Source: Candidatus Uhrbacteria bacterium (lineage in GTDB: Bacteria; Patescibacteriota; Patescibacteriia; UBA9934; GWF2-40-263). From it: a stretch of DNA of 36,323 nt. Below the pieces are notes generated by a model. That model did no database searches, was not told the DNA's origin, and was given only the letters and a program-made list of their open reading frames with translations. The stretch covers positions 1 through 36,323 of the forward strand of contig JACQSK010000021.1 in NCBI GenBank assembly GCA_016205975.1, read 5' to 3'. Of the stretch, positions 8,716 through 18,056 are shown piece after piece; positions within the stretch are counted from its first letter, which is position 1; each line of letters opens with the position of its first letter. The translations under genes and the position numbers were made by a program.

Positions 8716-11646
8716 ATGGTCGATGATTTGCTTGCAAAACTCAACGAAGAACAGCGACAGGCCGTAACGCACGTGGACGGCCCGCTCATGATTGTGGCTG
8801 GCGCGGGGACGGGAAAGACGACCGTCATCACGCACCGTATTGCCTGGCTCATCGAGGCGGGACACGCCAAGCCCGATGAGATCCTCGCGCTCACGTTCAC
8901 CAACAAGGCGGCAGGGGAGATGGAGGAACGCGTGGATCGCTTGCTCCCGTATGGCTATGTTGATCTGCAGATCTCGACGTTCCATGTGTTTGCCGAGAAG
9001 CTCTTGCGCGAGTACGGCGTGGAGATCGGCTTGTCGCGCGACTTTAGACTGTTGAGCGAACTGGACGCGTGGCTGCTTGCGCGCCAGCACTTTGATCGGT
9101 TTGCGCTCAACTATTACCGGCCGCTGGGCAATCCTACCAAGTACATCCGCTCGCTCTTGACGCACTTCTCTCGCGCGAAAGATGTCGGCGTGGATCCGGA
9201 TCAGTATGCCGCCGCGATCGAGTCACGCTTTGCCGATCTGGATTCCGCTCAAGCCGATGAGTCGACGACCTCCGAGCTCAAGCGTTTGCGCGAGCTCGCG
9301 GGCGCCTACCGGACGTACCAACAGATTTTGCTGGAACACGACTGTTTGGATTTCGGCGACCTCATGCTCTACACGTTGAAGCTCTTGCGCGAGCGGCCGC
9401 GCGTGCGTGATGCCGTCCGGGCGCGCTACGCCTATGTTCTGGTGGACGAGTTCCAGGACACCAACGACGCGCAGTATGAAATCGTGCGGGAAATTGCCGC
9501 GCCCAGGAATAATCTGACGGTCGTGGGGGACGATGACCAATGTGTCTATAAGTTCCGTGGCGCTTCGCTCGCGAACATCCTTCGGTTCGAGACGGACTAT
9601 CCGGACGCGCGCCATGTGGTTCTGACGAGCAACTATCGGTCGGCCCAGGGGATCTTGGATCGTGCCTATGACTTCATCCAGCACAACAACCCCAACCGCC
9701 TTGAGGTGACGTCCGCGCGAGCGCTGTCGAAGAAATTGCGGTCCAGTCAGGATCACGCGGCGTCCATCGAACATCTCCATGCGCTGACGAGTGAGGAGGA
9801 AGTCGCTCTCGTCGTGCGGAAGATTTTGGCGCTGAAGGCGGAGCAACCTGAGGTTGAGTGGAGCGACTTCGCGATTTTGGTGCGTTCCAACGCCGCAGGC
9901 GCGGATTTTGCGCAGGCGCTCGAGCGCCACCAGGTGCCGTATCAGTTCCTCGCGCTCTCGGGGCTCTATACCAAGCCCGCCGTGCTAGACCTGCTCTCGT
10001 ATCTGCGCGTGGTGGATCACGTGTTTGACAGCCCAAGCCTGTACCGGTTGCTCATCTCGCCCATCGTGGGCGTGAGCGAGCGCGGCGTGATGGAGCTTAA
10101 CCGTCTGGCCCAGCGCAAAGGCAAGTCGCTGTTTGAGGCCTGTGAGATGGCGCAGGGATTCTCTGCGCTTGACCCGGCGGACGCCCAGGCCGTGCATCAG
10201 CTCTTGGATCAGATCCGGACGTTCCAGCGCCACGCCCGCACGCGCAAGGTCGGCGAGCTCTTCGTCCTGATCGCCAAGGAGTCCGGGTATCTTGAGCACG
10301 TCAATACGCTTGAGGAACGGCAGAAGATCGAGATGTTCAGCTTCTTGTCTCAGTTCTACCAGCGCTTGAAAGCGTTTGAGCGGTCGAGCGAGCATTCTGT
10401 CCTGCACCATTTTTTGAAGGAGTTTGCCCATGAGAGGGACGCGGGGGAAGAGGGATCGTTGTCTGTGGATCTGGAGTCGGGACCTGATGTCGTGCGTATC
10501 ATGACGATTCATGCGGCCAAGGGGCTTGAGTTTCGCTATGTCTTCGTCGTGAATCTCGTGGCACAGAAGTTTCCGACACGCGCGATGCGTGATGCCATCG
10601 AACTGCCGGACGGATTGGGTTCCCCCGCACCGCAGGAAGGCGACGCGCATGTAGAGGAAGAGCGACGGCTGTTTTATGTGGCTATGACTCGCGCCAAGGA
10701 GGGGCTGTACTTTACCTCCGCGGAGGATTACGGCGGCGCCCGCAAGCGGAAGATCTCGCCGTTCCTGCATGAGCTTGGGTACACGCAGCCAGAGAGCCCC
10801 GCATCGATCCTGGAGCTCTTGGACGAAGACCGGAACGCCCCTGCCGCATCTGCGTCGAGCCTCAAGATGCCGGTTCCCAAACAGTTTTCTTTCACGCAGC
10901 TTGCCGCTTTCAGGACGTGTCCGTTGCAGTACAAGTTTGCCCATGTGCTCAAGGTACCGGTTATGGGCAAGTGGACTTTCTCCTACGGCAAGACCATGCA
11001 CAACACGCTCCAGAGGTTTTTTACCCTTTGGTTGGAGCGTAGCGGTCGCCAGCAGACCAGCCTCTTTTCCGCGCCTGAAACGCCTACGCCGGGTGATCTG
11101 CCGGTGAGCCTTGAGGAACTCCTGCAGGCGTACCAAGACGGTTGGCAGGATGACTGGTATTTGAACGATGTCCAGCGTGAGGAATATCGCGAGAACGGGA
11201 AGGCGTCCTTGAAACAACTTTTTGCTCAATACAAAGCCTCGCCGCCGACCCCGTTGTATATCGAGCAAGGGTTCACCATGAAAATCGGCAGCATCGTCTT
11301 GAAAGGACGGATCGACCGCATGGATGCGTGTGAAGACGGTGTTGAGATTATTGACTACAAGACCGGCTCGCCCAAGACGGAACTCGCGCTCGAAGACAAG
11401 GAACAGCTCCTCCTCTATCAGCTTGCGTGCGTGCAAGTGCTCGGGCTCAAGCCCAAACGTCTGACGTATCATTACCTCGCAGACAACTCCAAGCTCTCAT
11501 TCCTGGGAACACAAAAACAGCTAGACGATTTGGAGGAGTCCCTTGTCGCGCGTGTTCAGGGTATTCTCACCTCGAGCTTCGAGGCGACGCCGGGCTTCCA
11601 TTGTCGGTACTGTGACTTTGCGGATATCTGTGAGTTTCGCGGATAG
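8716..11646 (+). CDS. UvrD/PcrA-like superfamily I helicase with C-terminal PD-(D/E)XK (Cas4/AddB-like) Fe-S nuclease domain
   Basis: VAGAGTGKTTVITHRIAWL Walker A, VDEFQDTN, GDDDQCVYKFRGA, YVAMTRAKEGLYFT; C-terminal GRIDRMDACEDGVEIIDYKTG and FRTCP...FHCRYCDFADIC. Confidence 0.9.
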   Translation: MVDDLLAKLNEEQRQAVTHVDGPLMIVAGAGTGKTTVITHRIAWLIEAGHAKPDEILALTFTNKAAGEMEERVDRLLPYGYVDLQISTFHVFAEKLLREYGVEIGLSRDFRLLSELDAWLLARQHFDRFALNYYRPLGNPTKYIRSLLTHFSRAKDVGVDPDQYAAAIESRFADLDSAQADESTTSELKRLRELAGAYRTYQQILLEHDCLDFGDLMLYTLKLLRERPRVRDAVRARYAYVLVDEFQDTNDAQYEIVREIAAPRNNLTVVGDDDQCVYKFRGASLANILRFETDYPDARHVVLTSNYRSAQGILDRAYDFIQHNNPNRLEVTSARALSKKLRSSQDHAASIEHLHALTSEEEVALVVRKILALKAEQPEVEWSDFAILVRSNAAGADFAQALERHQVPYQFLALSGLYTKPAVLDLLSYLRVVDHVFDSPSLYRLLISPIVGVSERGVMELNRLAQRKGKSLFEACEMAQGFSALDPADAQAVHQLLDQIRTFQRHARTRKVGELFVLIAKESGYLEHVNTLEERQKIEMFSFLSQFYQRLKAFERSSEHSVLHHFLKEFAHERDAGEEGSLSVDLESGPDVVRIMTIHAAKGLEFRYVFVVNLVAQKFPTRAMRDAIELPDGLGSPAPQEGDAHVEEERRLFYVAMTRAKEGLYFTSAEDYGGARKRKISPFLHELGYTQPESPASILELLDEDRNAPAASASSLKMPVPKQFSFTQLAAFRTCPLQYKFAHVLKVPVMGKWTFSYGKTMHNTLQRFFTLWLERSGRQQTSLFSAPETPTPGDLPVSLEELLQAYQDGWQDDWYLNDVQREEYRENGKASLKQLFAQYKASPPTPLYIEQGFTMKIGSIVLKGRIDRMDACEDGVEIIDYKTGSPKTELALEDKEQLLLYQLACVQVLGLKPKRLTYHYLADNSKLSFLGTQKQLDDLEESLVARVQGILTSSFEATPGFHCRYCDFADICEFRG

Positions 11647-11653
11647 CGTACGG

Positions 11654-11767
11654 GAAGGTCGTAGGGTGGGAAAAAATACGACCGAATGGTCTGTCGAGCC
11701 CCACAGAATCCGTCAGCGTGGGGTCGGACAGACCTGAGGCCGTATTTTTTCCCACCCTACGACCTTC
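11654..11767. repeat. 114-nt nested inverted repeat with 27-bp perfect outer arms
   Basis: 11654-11680 (gaaggtcgtagggtgggaaaaaatacg) is the exact reverse complement of 11741-11767; inner arms GGTCTGTC 11688-11695/GACAGACC 11727-11734 and CCCCAC 11699-11704/GTGGGG 11718-11723. Confidence 0.95.
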
Positions 11768-11790
11768 GAATGCGCATGCGTCACGACCAA

Positions 11791-11799
11791 TGTTATAAT
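11791..11799 (+). promoter_or_regulatory. Extended -10 (TGtTATAAT)
   Basis: 10 nt between the -10 and ATG 11810; the ORF-track ATG at 11798 overlaps the -10. Confidence 0.7.
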
Positions 11800-11809
11800 G
11801 AACCCTGCT

Positions 11810-12136
11810 ATGGCCATCTCTTCACTGCGTGACCTCCTCTCTGGTTCCCTGAAGCGCGCCGGCGTTCTCCGTAGCGTGCGCGCGTCTATGATTGTGGAGG
11901 CGGCCAACCGTATGATTCCAGCCTACCTTCCTGCATTTCGTTCTCGAGATGTGCAGGCCGTCAGTTTTCAGAATGGGACACTGCGCCTGTTGGCCCGCAA
12001 CGCTCCTGCACGCCATCTCATGAAAAATCACGAAGCGGATCTCCTCACAAAACTCCACGTCGAGTTTCCCACAGCCCCCATCGAACGCATCCAGCTCATC
12101 GTCTCTCACGAACCTGTTCGTTATGAGCTTTCGTAA
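11810..12136 (+). CDS. DUF721/DciA-like protein
   Basis: Small protein with ...VSFQNGTLRLLARNAPARHLMKNHEADLLTKLHVEFPTAPIERIQLIV, DUF721-like pattern. Confidence 0.6.
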   Translation: MAISSLRDLLSGSLKRAGVLRSVRASMIVEAANRMIPAYLPAFRSRDVQAVSFQNGTLRLLARNAPARHLMKNHEADLLTKLHVEFPTAPIERIQLIVSHEPVRYELS

Positions 12137-12530
12137 ATACCTCATCTTGATGACGCTTTCGACCCTCGCCGCCTGGAGCGCGTGGTTTGTCGTGTTGAAT
12201 GCCGTTGATCCCGTTGCCGCAGGCTGGCTCGGGCTCCTGCTTTTCTATGCGACGCTTGCGATTGCCTTATTCGGCTCGCTTGCCTTGCTGGGAATCGCCG
12301 TCCGTTTCTGGTCAAAACAAAAAGGCCTCCCCGTGCGGGTCACACTCAGAGCCTTTCGTCAGGCGCTGCTGCTCACGAGCCTCTTCATCGTCTCACTCCT
12401 GCTGCTCTCGCAGGGTTGGTTCCGCTGGTGGACCATGTTCTTGGTCCTGCTCATCGTGGGGCTGATTGAACTCACGTTCGTCTCAAGCGACCGGACGCTT
12501 GAGCACAAAAACTATCCAAACTCGACTTGA
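12123..12530 (+). CDS. Hypothetical membrane protein
   Basis: 135 aa with 3-4 hydrophobic segments; overlaps the preceding gene's end. Confidence 0.65.
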   Translation: MSFRKYLILMTLSTLAAWSAWFVVLNAVDPVAAGWLGLLLFYATLAIALFGSLALLGIAVRFWSKQKGLPVRVTLRAFRQALLLTSLFIVSLLLLSQGWFRWWTMFLVLLIVGLIELTFVSSDRTLEHKNYPNST

Positions 12531-12555
12531 ACCTCACGGACCCATAGAGTAGAAT
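12527..12555 (+). promoter_or_regulatory. Sigma70-type promoter for the mre operon
   Basis: TTGAAC (12527-12532), 17-nt spacer, TAGAAT (12550-12555). Confidence 0.7.
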
Positions 12556-12574
12556 CTGAGGCGCAAGCCTTTTT

Positions 12575-13627
12575 ATGTTCGACAAACTCCTAGGACACTT
12601 CTCTAAAGACCTCGGAATCGATCTGGGGACTTCCAACACGCTCGTCTATTCTAAGGACGGCGGTATTGTGATCAACGAGCCTTCGATCGTGGCCGTGAAC
12701 ATACGGACGGATCAGATTCTCTCCGTGGGCAAGGACGCCAAGGATATGCTGGGGAAAACTCCGCCGCATATCCAGATCACCAGGCCCTTGAGCAAAGGCG
12801 TTATTTCAGATTTTGAGGTGACGGAGAAAATGCTGAAATACTTCATTGGAAAGGTCCATGACGAGTCTTTCACGTTTGTCCCGCGTCCGACGGTCGTGAT
12901 CGGCGTACCTTTGGAAACCACCGAGGTCGAGCGCAAAGCCATCGAGGACGCCGCGCTGTCGGCAGGCGCGCGCAAGGTACACCTGGTGGAGAATCCTATG
13001 CTCGCGGCGCTCGGCGCGCGGTTGCCGCTGTCGGAATCCGTGGGGATGATGATCGTTGATATCGGAGGAGGGACGACGGAGATCGCGGTGATGTCCTTGG
13101 CAGGTGTCGTCACATGGAAATCGTTGGACATCGCCGGCGAAGAAATGAACAAAAATATTATTCAGTACGCGCGTGACCAGTTCAACTTGCTCCTTGGAGA
13201 GCGCATCGCCGAACGAATCAAGATGCGCATCGGAACGGCCATCGAGCAGGACGAACCTATGGAGATGGAGATGCGCGGGCGCGATCTGCTCACGGGCTTG
13301 CCAAAGGAAATCATCGTGAACGACACGCAGATTCGTGAGGCTCTGCAGCGCTGTGTGCGTACCATCATCGACAACATCAAAGCAACGCTTGAAATCACGC
13401 CTCCAGAACTGGTGGCCGACATTTACGAGCGGGGGATTGTCCTGACCGGCGGCGGCGCACTCCTTCGCGGGCTGGACGTTCTCATCTCGCGGCAGGCCGC
13501 TATTCCGGTGCGTGTCGCCGAGGATCCTCTCACCTGTGTTGTGCGTGGTGCCGGCCTTCTGCTTGAAAATCGTGAACTGCTGGAGGACATTTCCCTGCCG
13601 TCAGCTACGGAAGGCAGCATCATTTAG
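12575..13627 (+). CDS. mreB: Rod shape-determining protein MreB
   Basis: DLGIDLGTSNTLVYSKDGGIVINEPSIVAVN; MMIVDIGGGTTEIAVMSLAGVV. Confidence 0.97.
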   Translation: MFDKLLGHFSKDLGIDLGTSNTLVYSKDGGIVINEPSIVAVNIRTDQILSVGKDAKDMLGKTPPHIQITRPLSKGVISDFEVTEKMLKYFIGKVHDESFTFVPRPTVVIGVPLETTEVERKAIEDAALSAGARKVHLVENPMLAALGARLPLSESVGMMIVDIGGGTTEIAVMSLAGVVTWKSLDIAGEEMNKNIIQYARDQFNLLLGERIAERIKMRIGTAIEQDEPMEMEMRGRDLLTGLPKEIIVNDTQIREALQRCVRTIIDNIKATLEITPPELVADIYERGIVLTGGGALLRGLDVLISRQAAIPVRVAEDPLTCVVRGAGLLLENRELLEDISLPSATEGSII

Positions 13628-13639
13628 CGTCATGGACCT

Positions 13640-14416
13640 ATGAAACTCCGGCCGTCCATTTCCCACAGGCGCCCTTGGCTCACAGGGGTGTTTGTTTTTT
13701 TGGTCCTGCTCCTGTTTTTTCTCGCGCGGGGCTGGGTCATGAACCTCCTCTCGCCGCTCTTACGGGCTGCGTCCAGTGCCGGCAGCGCACTCACGGTGTC
13801 CCTTACCTCCCAGGAGCAGCGTGCACTCGAGGACCAGATCGTTGCACTCTCCACAGACCGGGCGGACTATGAGCGGCTCAAGGAGGAAAATGAAGTCCTG
13901 CGCGACGAGCTTGGATTTGTTGAACGCACGGGCCTCTCGTCCGTGGCGGCGTCTATCTTGAGCAAAAGCCTTTCACAGACCGTTGCGCGATTTGTCTTGG
14001 ATGTCGGGTCGGACGAGGGCGTACAGGTTGGCGATCCCGTCGTGGCGCAAGACGGCCTGCTCGTTGGTAAAATTATCCAGACGGAGCCTGGATTCTCTAC
14101 CGCCCTGGCGATGACAGATCCCACGCACACCGTGGGGGTGAGCCTGCTCAACGACCGGCGTACGATCGGCGTGGCGTACGGAACGGTCGGAGACCTTCTG
14201 GAGATTCGTTTCATTCCTGCCGACGAGACTATAGGCGTCAACGACCTGGTCGTCACCTCAGGACTCGACCCCACGGTTCCAAGCGGATTGTTGATCGGAC
14301 TGGTCAATGCCGTCCAGCAAGATCAGGCCACGCTGTTTTTGACCGCCGTGGTGGAACCCCTGGCTGACGTGCGGCGGCTCTCGCACGTCCTCGTGCTGAC
14401 GAACACATCCTTATGA
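13640..14416 (+). CDS. mreC: Rod shape-determining protein MreC
   Basis: N-terminal TM, coiled coil, VLDVGSDEGVQVGDPVVAQDGLLVGKI; follows mreB. Confidence 0.92.
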   Translation: MKLRPSISHRRPWLTGVFVFLVLLLFFLARGWVMNLLSPLLRAASSAGSALTVSLTSQEQRALEDQIVALSTDRADYERLKEENEVLRDELGFVERTGLSSVAASILSKSLSQTVARFVLDVGSDEGVQVGDPVVAQDGLLVGKIIQTEPGFSTALAMTDPTHTVGVSLLNDRRTIGVAYGTVGDLLEIRFIPADETIGVNDLVVTSGLDPTVPSGLLIGLVNAVQQDQATLFLTAVVEPLADVRRLSHVLVLTNTSL

Positions 14417-14925
14417 TGCGACTTCTCCTATTAAGCCTTCTCTTTCTCCTATTGACCTCCCTTGAGCTGGGCTTTGTTTTTGCGCTCCCGTTTCCCATAG
14501 ATCGCACGCCGCTTGTTCTGGCCATCAGCGTATTTGTGTTCCAAGCGCTTGATGTGCGCCTGAGCGCCTGGTGGGTGGTCTTCCATGGAATGATGCTCGA
14601 CATCCTGCGCATTTCGTTCGTCCCCTTTGAGGTCGTCTCGTATGCGCTCGCGGCCCTCGTGCTGGTCTTGGTCTCACAGCACCTGTTTTCCAACCGTTCC
14701 TTTTGGGGGATCTTGGGAACGCTCACGCTGAGCCTCATCGCGCTCACCTGCGCCCAAATCTTTTTTGCCGTGGTCGAATCTCTTTTCGGCGCCTGGGCGC
14801 CTTCCCTGCAGGATCTGCTCTCCCTGCGCGCCTGGGGATGGGGACTCTCCACTGTCCTTCTGCTGTTTCTCTTTCCGCTGAGCCAAGTCTTGAACCGCCT
14901 GCGCGCCCGCTCGCTGTCTTTCTAG
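14413..14925 (+). CDS. mreD: MreD-like membrane protein
   Basis: Polytopic, 170 aa, between mreC and PBP2; ATGA overlap. Confidence 0.75.
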   Translation: MMRLLLLSLLFLLLTSLELGFVFALPFPIDRTPLVLAISVFVFQALDVRLSAWWVVFHGMMLDILRISFVPFEVVSYALAALVLVLVSQHLFSNRSFWGILGTLTLSLIALTCAQIFFAVVESLFGAWAPSLQDLLSLRAWGWGLSTVLLLFLFPLSQVLNRLRARSLSF

Positions 14926-14928
14926 GGT

Positions 14929-16881
14929 ATGTTGTTCCGCCGCCGATCCACGATTTCTCGTCTGTTCGTCCTGCAGCAGGACGATCGTTTTGGGTCCTCG
15001 CGCGCCAAACACGAAGAGGCTCCTTTGGAGCACTACCTGGGCTGGAAGGATTCTTCGACCGGAGAGCAGATTATCGGTAGCGTGTCCTCCACGGTTTCCA
15101 AAGCGCGCCTGCGTTTGCTCACCCTCGCGCTGTCTTCCGTGTTGCTGTTGTTTGTCGGTCGCTCCGTCCAACTTCAACTGGTCAACGGCGCGGCGTACCA
15201 AGCCCAGGCGCAGGATAATCGGTTCCTCACTGAGACGATCATCCCACCCCGTGGCATGATTTTCGATCGTGCCGGCGAGGCGTTGGCCTGGAACGAGCCG
15301 ACTTTTCTGCTTACGCTGGTGCCAAGAGAGCTGCCCAGCGGCGAGGAAGAGCGCACCGAGATCTTGTTGGCCGTCGCGCAGATGACCGGCTTGCAAAGAA
15401 CGGACTTGGATCTGCTGCTCGCGAGCACAGCGTCTAACCCTGGGGACGAGGTTGCGGTTCTGGAAGACATCCCGTACGAGTCCGGCATTCGACTGGCCAC
15501 GCAAGTGTTACAGACCCCGGGCTTCACCTTGCGTACCAAAACCAAGCGTCTCTATCACTCGTCCATTCCTTCTCTCTCGCACGTGCTTGGCTACACCGGA
15601 GCGATGGATGCGGAAGAGTATCAAACCCTGCACGATTCCGGTTACCGTTTGATCGATGAGGTGGGGAAGACCGGCATTGAGAAGCAGTACGAGACGGCGT
15701 TGCGCGGGACCGTGGGCGCCCTCGTGTATGAGGTGGATGCTATGGGCTCCAAGCGGTCGATCGTTTCGCAACGCCAAGCGCAAGGTTCCGGGAACATGGT
15801 TCTGAGCCTGGACGCCGCGTTTCAGAAGTTTGCCGAAGAACAATTGACACAGACGCTCGCGCGCGTGGGCGCCTCGCGTGGATCGGTGGTTGCGATGGAT
15901 CCTGAGACCGGGGCGATCCGGGCGCTCGTGAGTCTGCCGGCGTTTGAGAGTAATGCGTTCACGGGCGGCATTGAAGCCGAGGCGTACGAGGCCCTGCTCA
16001 CCGATCCGGACCAGCCGCTCTTTCCCCGCGCGATCGCCGGCGAGTTTCCCTCCGGCTCGATCTTCAAGCCGTTCGTGGCCTATGCCGCCCTGGCCGAAGG
16101 GATCGTCGGCGAGCATACGTCCTTTCTTTCCACCGGCGGCGTCAGGATCGGGCAGTGGTTTTTTCCGGACTGGAAAGCCGGGGGTCATGGCGTAACCGAC
16201 GTGCGCAAGGCGATCGCCGAATCGGTGAATACGTATTTTTATATCGTGGGCGGCGGGTTGGATGAGGTCACAGGGCTGGGTGTGGAGAGGATCTCCCAGT
16301 ATGCACAGCGCTTCGGGTTCGGCGCTCCCACGGGTCTGGACCTGCCAAGCGAGGCCGAAGGATTTTTGCCGTCCAAGGAGTGGAAGCAGGAAGCGAAAGG
16401 GGAGCGATGGTATGTGGGGGACACCTATCACTATGCGATCGGTCAAGGAGATTTTTTGACAAGCCCGCTGCAGATGGCGGTGGCCACCTCGGTCATCGCC
16501 AACGGAGGGTACCGATTCTCGCCCTACCTCGTGGAGTCGATCGACGGTCCTGGAGCCTCGCTCGTTTCCCGTGAGGCGCCTATTCCGATCGAGGGGCGCG
16601 ATGAAGCAGCGCTCGCGATCGTCCGTCAGGGGATGCGCCAGACCGTCACCTCCGGCTCCGCGCGCTCGCTCCTGGCGCTCCCCGAAGCGGTCGCGGCCAA
16701 AACAGGAACCGCCCAGACGCCTGGCGACCGGCCGTATCATTCCTGGTTTACTGGCTTCGGTCCGTATGAGGATCCGTCGCTCACGCTGGTGGTTCTCGTG
16801 GAAGAAGGCGGCGAGAGCTCGGACGCGGCCGTCCCGCTCGCTCGCGCGCTGTTCGATTGGTGGTTTTGGAATAATCGATGA
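14929..16881 (+). CDS. mrdA: Penicillin-binding protein 2 (transpeptidase)
   Basis: SGSIFKPF (SxxK), SVN, KTGTAQ motifs; N-terminal TM after an approximately 55-aa cytoplasmic extension. Confidence 0.92.
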   Translation: MLFRRRSTISRLFVLQQDDRFGSSRAKHEEAPLEHYLGWKDSSTGEQIIGSVSSTVSKARLRLLTLALSSVLLLFVGRSVQLQLVNGAAYQAQAQDNRFLTETIIPPRGMIFDRAGEALAWNEPTFLLTLVPRELPSGEEERTEILLAVAQMTGLQRTDLDLLLASTASNPGDEVAVLEDIPYESGIRLATQVLQTPGFTLRTKTKRLYHSSIPSLSHVLGYTGAMDAEEYQTLHDSGYRLIDEVGKTGIEKQYETALRGTVGALVYEVDAMGSKRSIVSQRQAQGSGNMVLSLDAAFQKFAEEQLTQTLARVGASRGSVVAMDPETGAIRALVSLPAFESNAFTGGIEAEAYEALLTDPDQPLFPRAIAGEFPSGSIFKPFVAYAALAEGIVGEHTSFLSTGGVRIGQWFFPDWKAGGHGVTDVRKAIAESVNTYFYIVGGGLDEVTGLGVERISQYAQRFGFGAPTGLDLPSEAEGFLPSKEWKQEAKGERWYVGDTYHYAIGQGDFLTSPLQMAVATSVIANGGYRFSPYLVESIDGPGASLVSREAPIPIEGRDEAALAIVRQGMRQTVTSGSARSLLALPEAVAAKTGTAQTPGDRPYHSWFTGFGPYEDPSLTLVVLVEEGGESSDAAVPLARALFDWWFWNNR

Positions 16882-16923
16882 TAGACTATCTCCAGAATGT
16901 CTATTCCCTCAGGCATGAAATCT

Positions 16924-18006
16924 ATGAAGTCACGGTTCATCTTTCTCACCGTCCTTTTTTTATTGGGACCAACAGCGACGCTTGCGCAGGAGCCAATTCA
17001 GGCGCGCCCCGTGGATGCCCGCGTCATCACGATTACCCTCGTCGAGCAAGATCGCGGCCTGTGGCGATACGTCTTTGAGGCGTCCGGCGACGATGGCCAA
17101 AGCTACATGGTTGATACAACCGACTCCTACACCTCCGGCATCGGCTACGATCTACGCGTCGGGGACTCGGTTATCTTGCAGGTCATCGATGAGCAAACCG
17201 GACCGCACGCGTACTTGGCCGACATCCATCGCGAGAGGGGACTCCTGGTGGCCCTGCTCGTGTTTATGGGCATCACGATCGCGGTCGGGCTCAGGCGCGG
17301 CATTCTCTCGCTTGTAGGACTTGCCGTGACGGTTGGGATCTTGTTGTTCTTCTTGCTGCCGGCGCTCCTGGAGGGCCGATGGGATCCCTTGCTTGCGACG
17401 ATCCTTGCCAGCGTTGTCATCCTGGGCGTGAACATGCACCTCTCGCACGGTTGGAGACGGCAGACGACGCTGGCGTTTCTTGGCACGCTCGCGGGTTTGG
17501 CGCTGACGGTCGTGTTCACGTTTTTCTTTTTGCGTCTGGCCAGGTTGTCTGGACTTGCCTCTGAGGAGGCCACGCTGTTGTTTTGGGAGCTGAACGGACT
17601 GCAAGTACCTGTAGGGATTCTGGCGAGCGGTATCATCTTGGGCGCGGTGGGCGTGCTGGACGACATCGCCATTACGCAGACCGAAGTCGTCCATGAGCTG
17701 TTGATCGCGGATCCGTCGATGACGTGCAGAGCGTTATTCAAAAAAGCGATGCGCGTGGGGCGACACCATATCGCCTCGACCGTCAATACGCTCGTACTTG
17801 TCTACGCAGGCGCCGCGCTGCCGGTCTTCCTCTTGTTTCTGCAAAGCGCGCTCTCCCCATTGTCGTTCATCAACAACGAATTAGTCGCCGAGGAGCTGGT
17901 GCGTACCCTGGCGGGGACGAGCGCTCTGGTTTTAGCCGTGCCCATTTGCACTTGGTTTGCGACTTTTCCACACCGAGTGATTGACAGGGATTCTGGCGTC
18001 AGATAG
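16924..18006 (+). CDS. YibE/F-like membrane protein
   Basis: Signal peptide MKSRFIFLTVLFLLGPTATLAQ; VVILGVNMHLSHGWRRQTTLAFLGT, GAVGVLDDIAITQTEVVHEL. Start 16924 chosen for signal peptide and tctATG context. Confidence 0.85.
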   Translation: MKSRFIFLTVLFLLGPTATLAQEPIQARPVDARVITITLVEQDRGLWRYVFEASGDDGQSYMVDTTDSYTSGIGYDLRVGDSVILQVIDEQTGPHAYLADIHRERGLLVALLVFMGITIAVGLRRGILSLVGLAVTVGILLFFLLPALLEGRWDPLLATILASVVILGVNMHLSHGWRRQTTLAFLGTLAGLALTVVFTFFFLRLARLSGLASEEATLLFWELNGLQVPVGILASGIILGAVGVLDDIAITQTEVVHELLIADPSMTCRALFKKAMRVGRHHIASTVNTLVLVYAGAALPVFLLFLQSALSPLSFINNELVAEELVRTLAGTSALVLAVPICTWFATFPHRVIDRDSGVR

Positions 18007-18009
18007 TGT
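17981..18009 (+). promoter_or_regulatory. Putative greA promoter inside the yibE/F 3' end
   Basis: TTGACA (17981-17986), 17-nt spacer, TAGTGT (18004-18009). Confidence 0.55.
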
Positions 18010-18013
18010 TTAC

Positions 18014-18048
18014 GAACACTCGGCCGGATTGGCGGGTGTTCATTTTTT
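18014..18048 (+). terminator. Intrinsic terminator in the greA leader
   Basis: GAACACTC-g-GCC-ggatt-GGC-GGGTGTTC followed by aTTTTTT. Confidence 0.8.
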
Positions 18049-18056
18049 GAAAGCGT

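Noticed and set aside
9985-11472. 495-aa minus-strand ORF
   Set aside because: Antisense to the helicase-nuclease gene; no recognisable domain.
15508-16740. 410-aa minus-strand ORF
   Set aside because: Antisense shadow of the PBP2 gene with low-complexity, family-free sequence.
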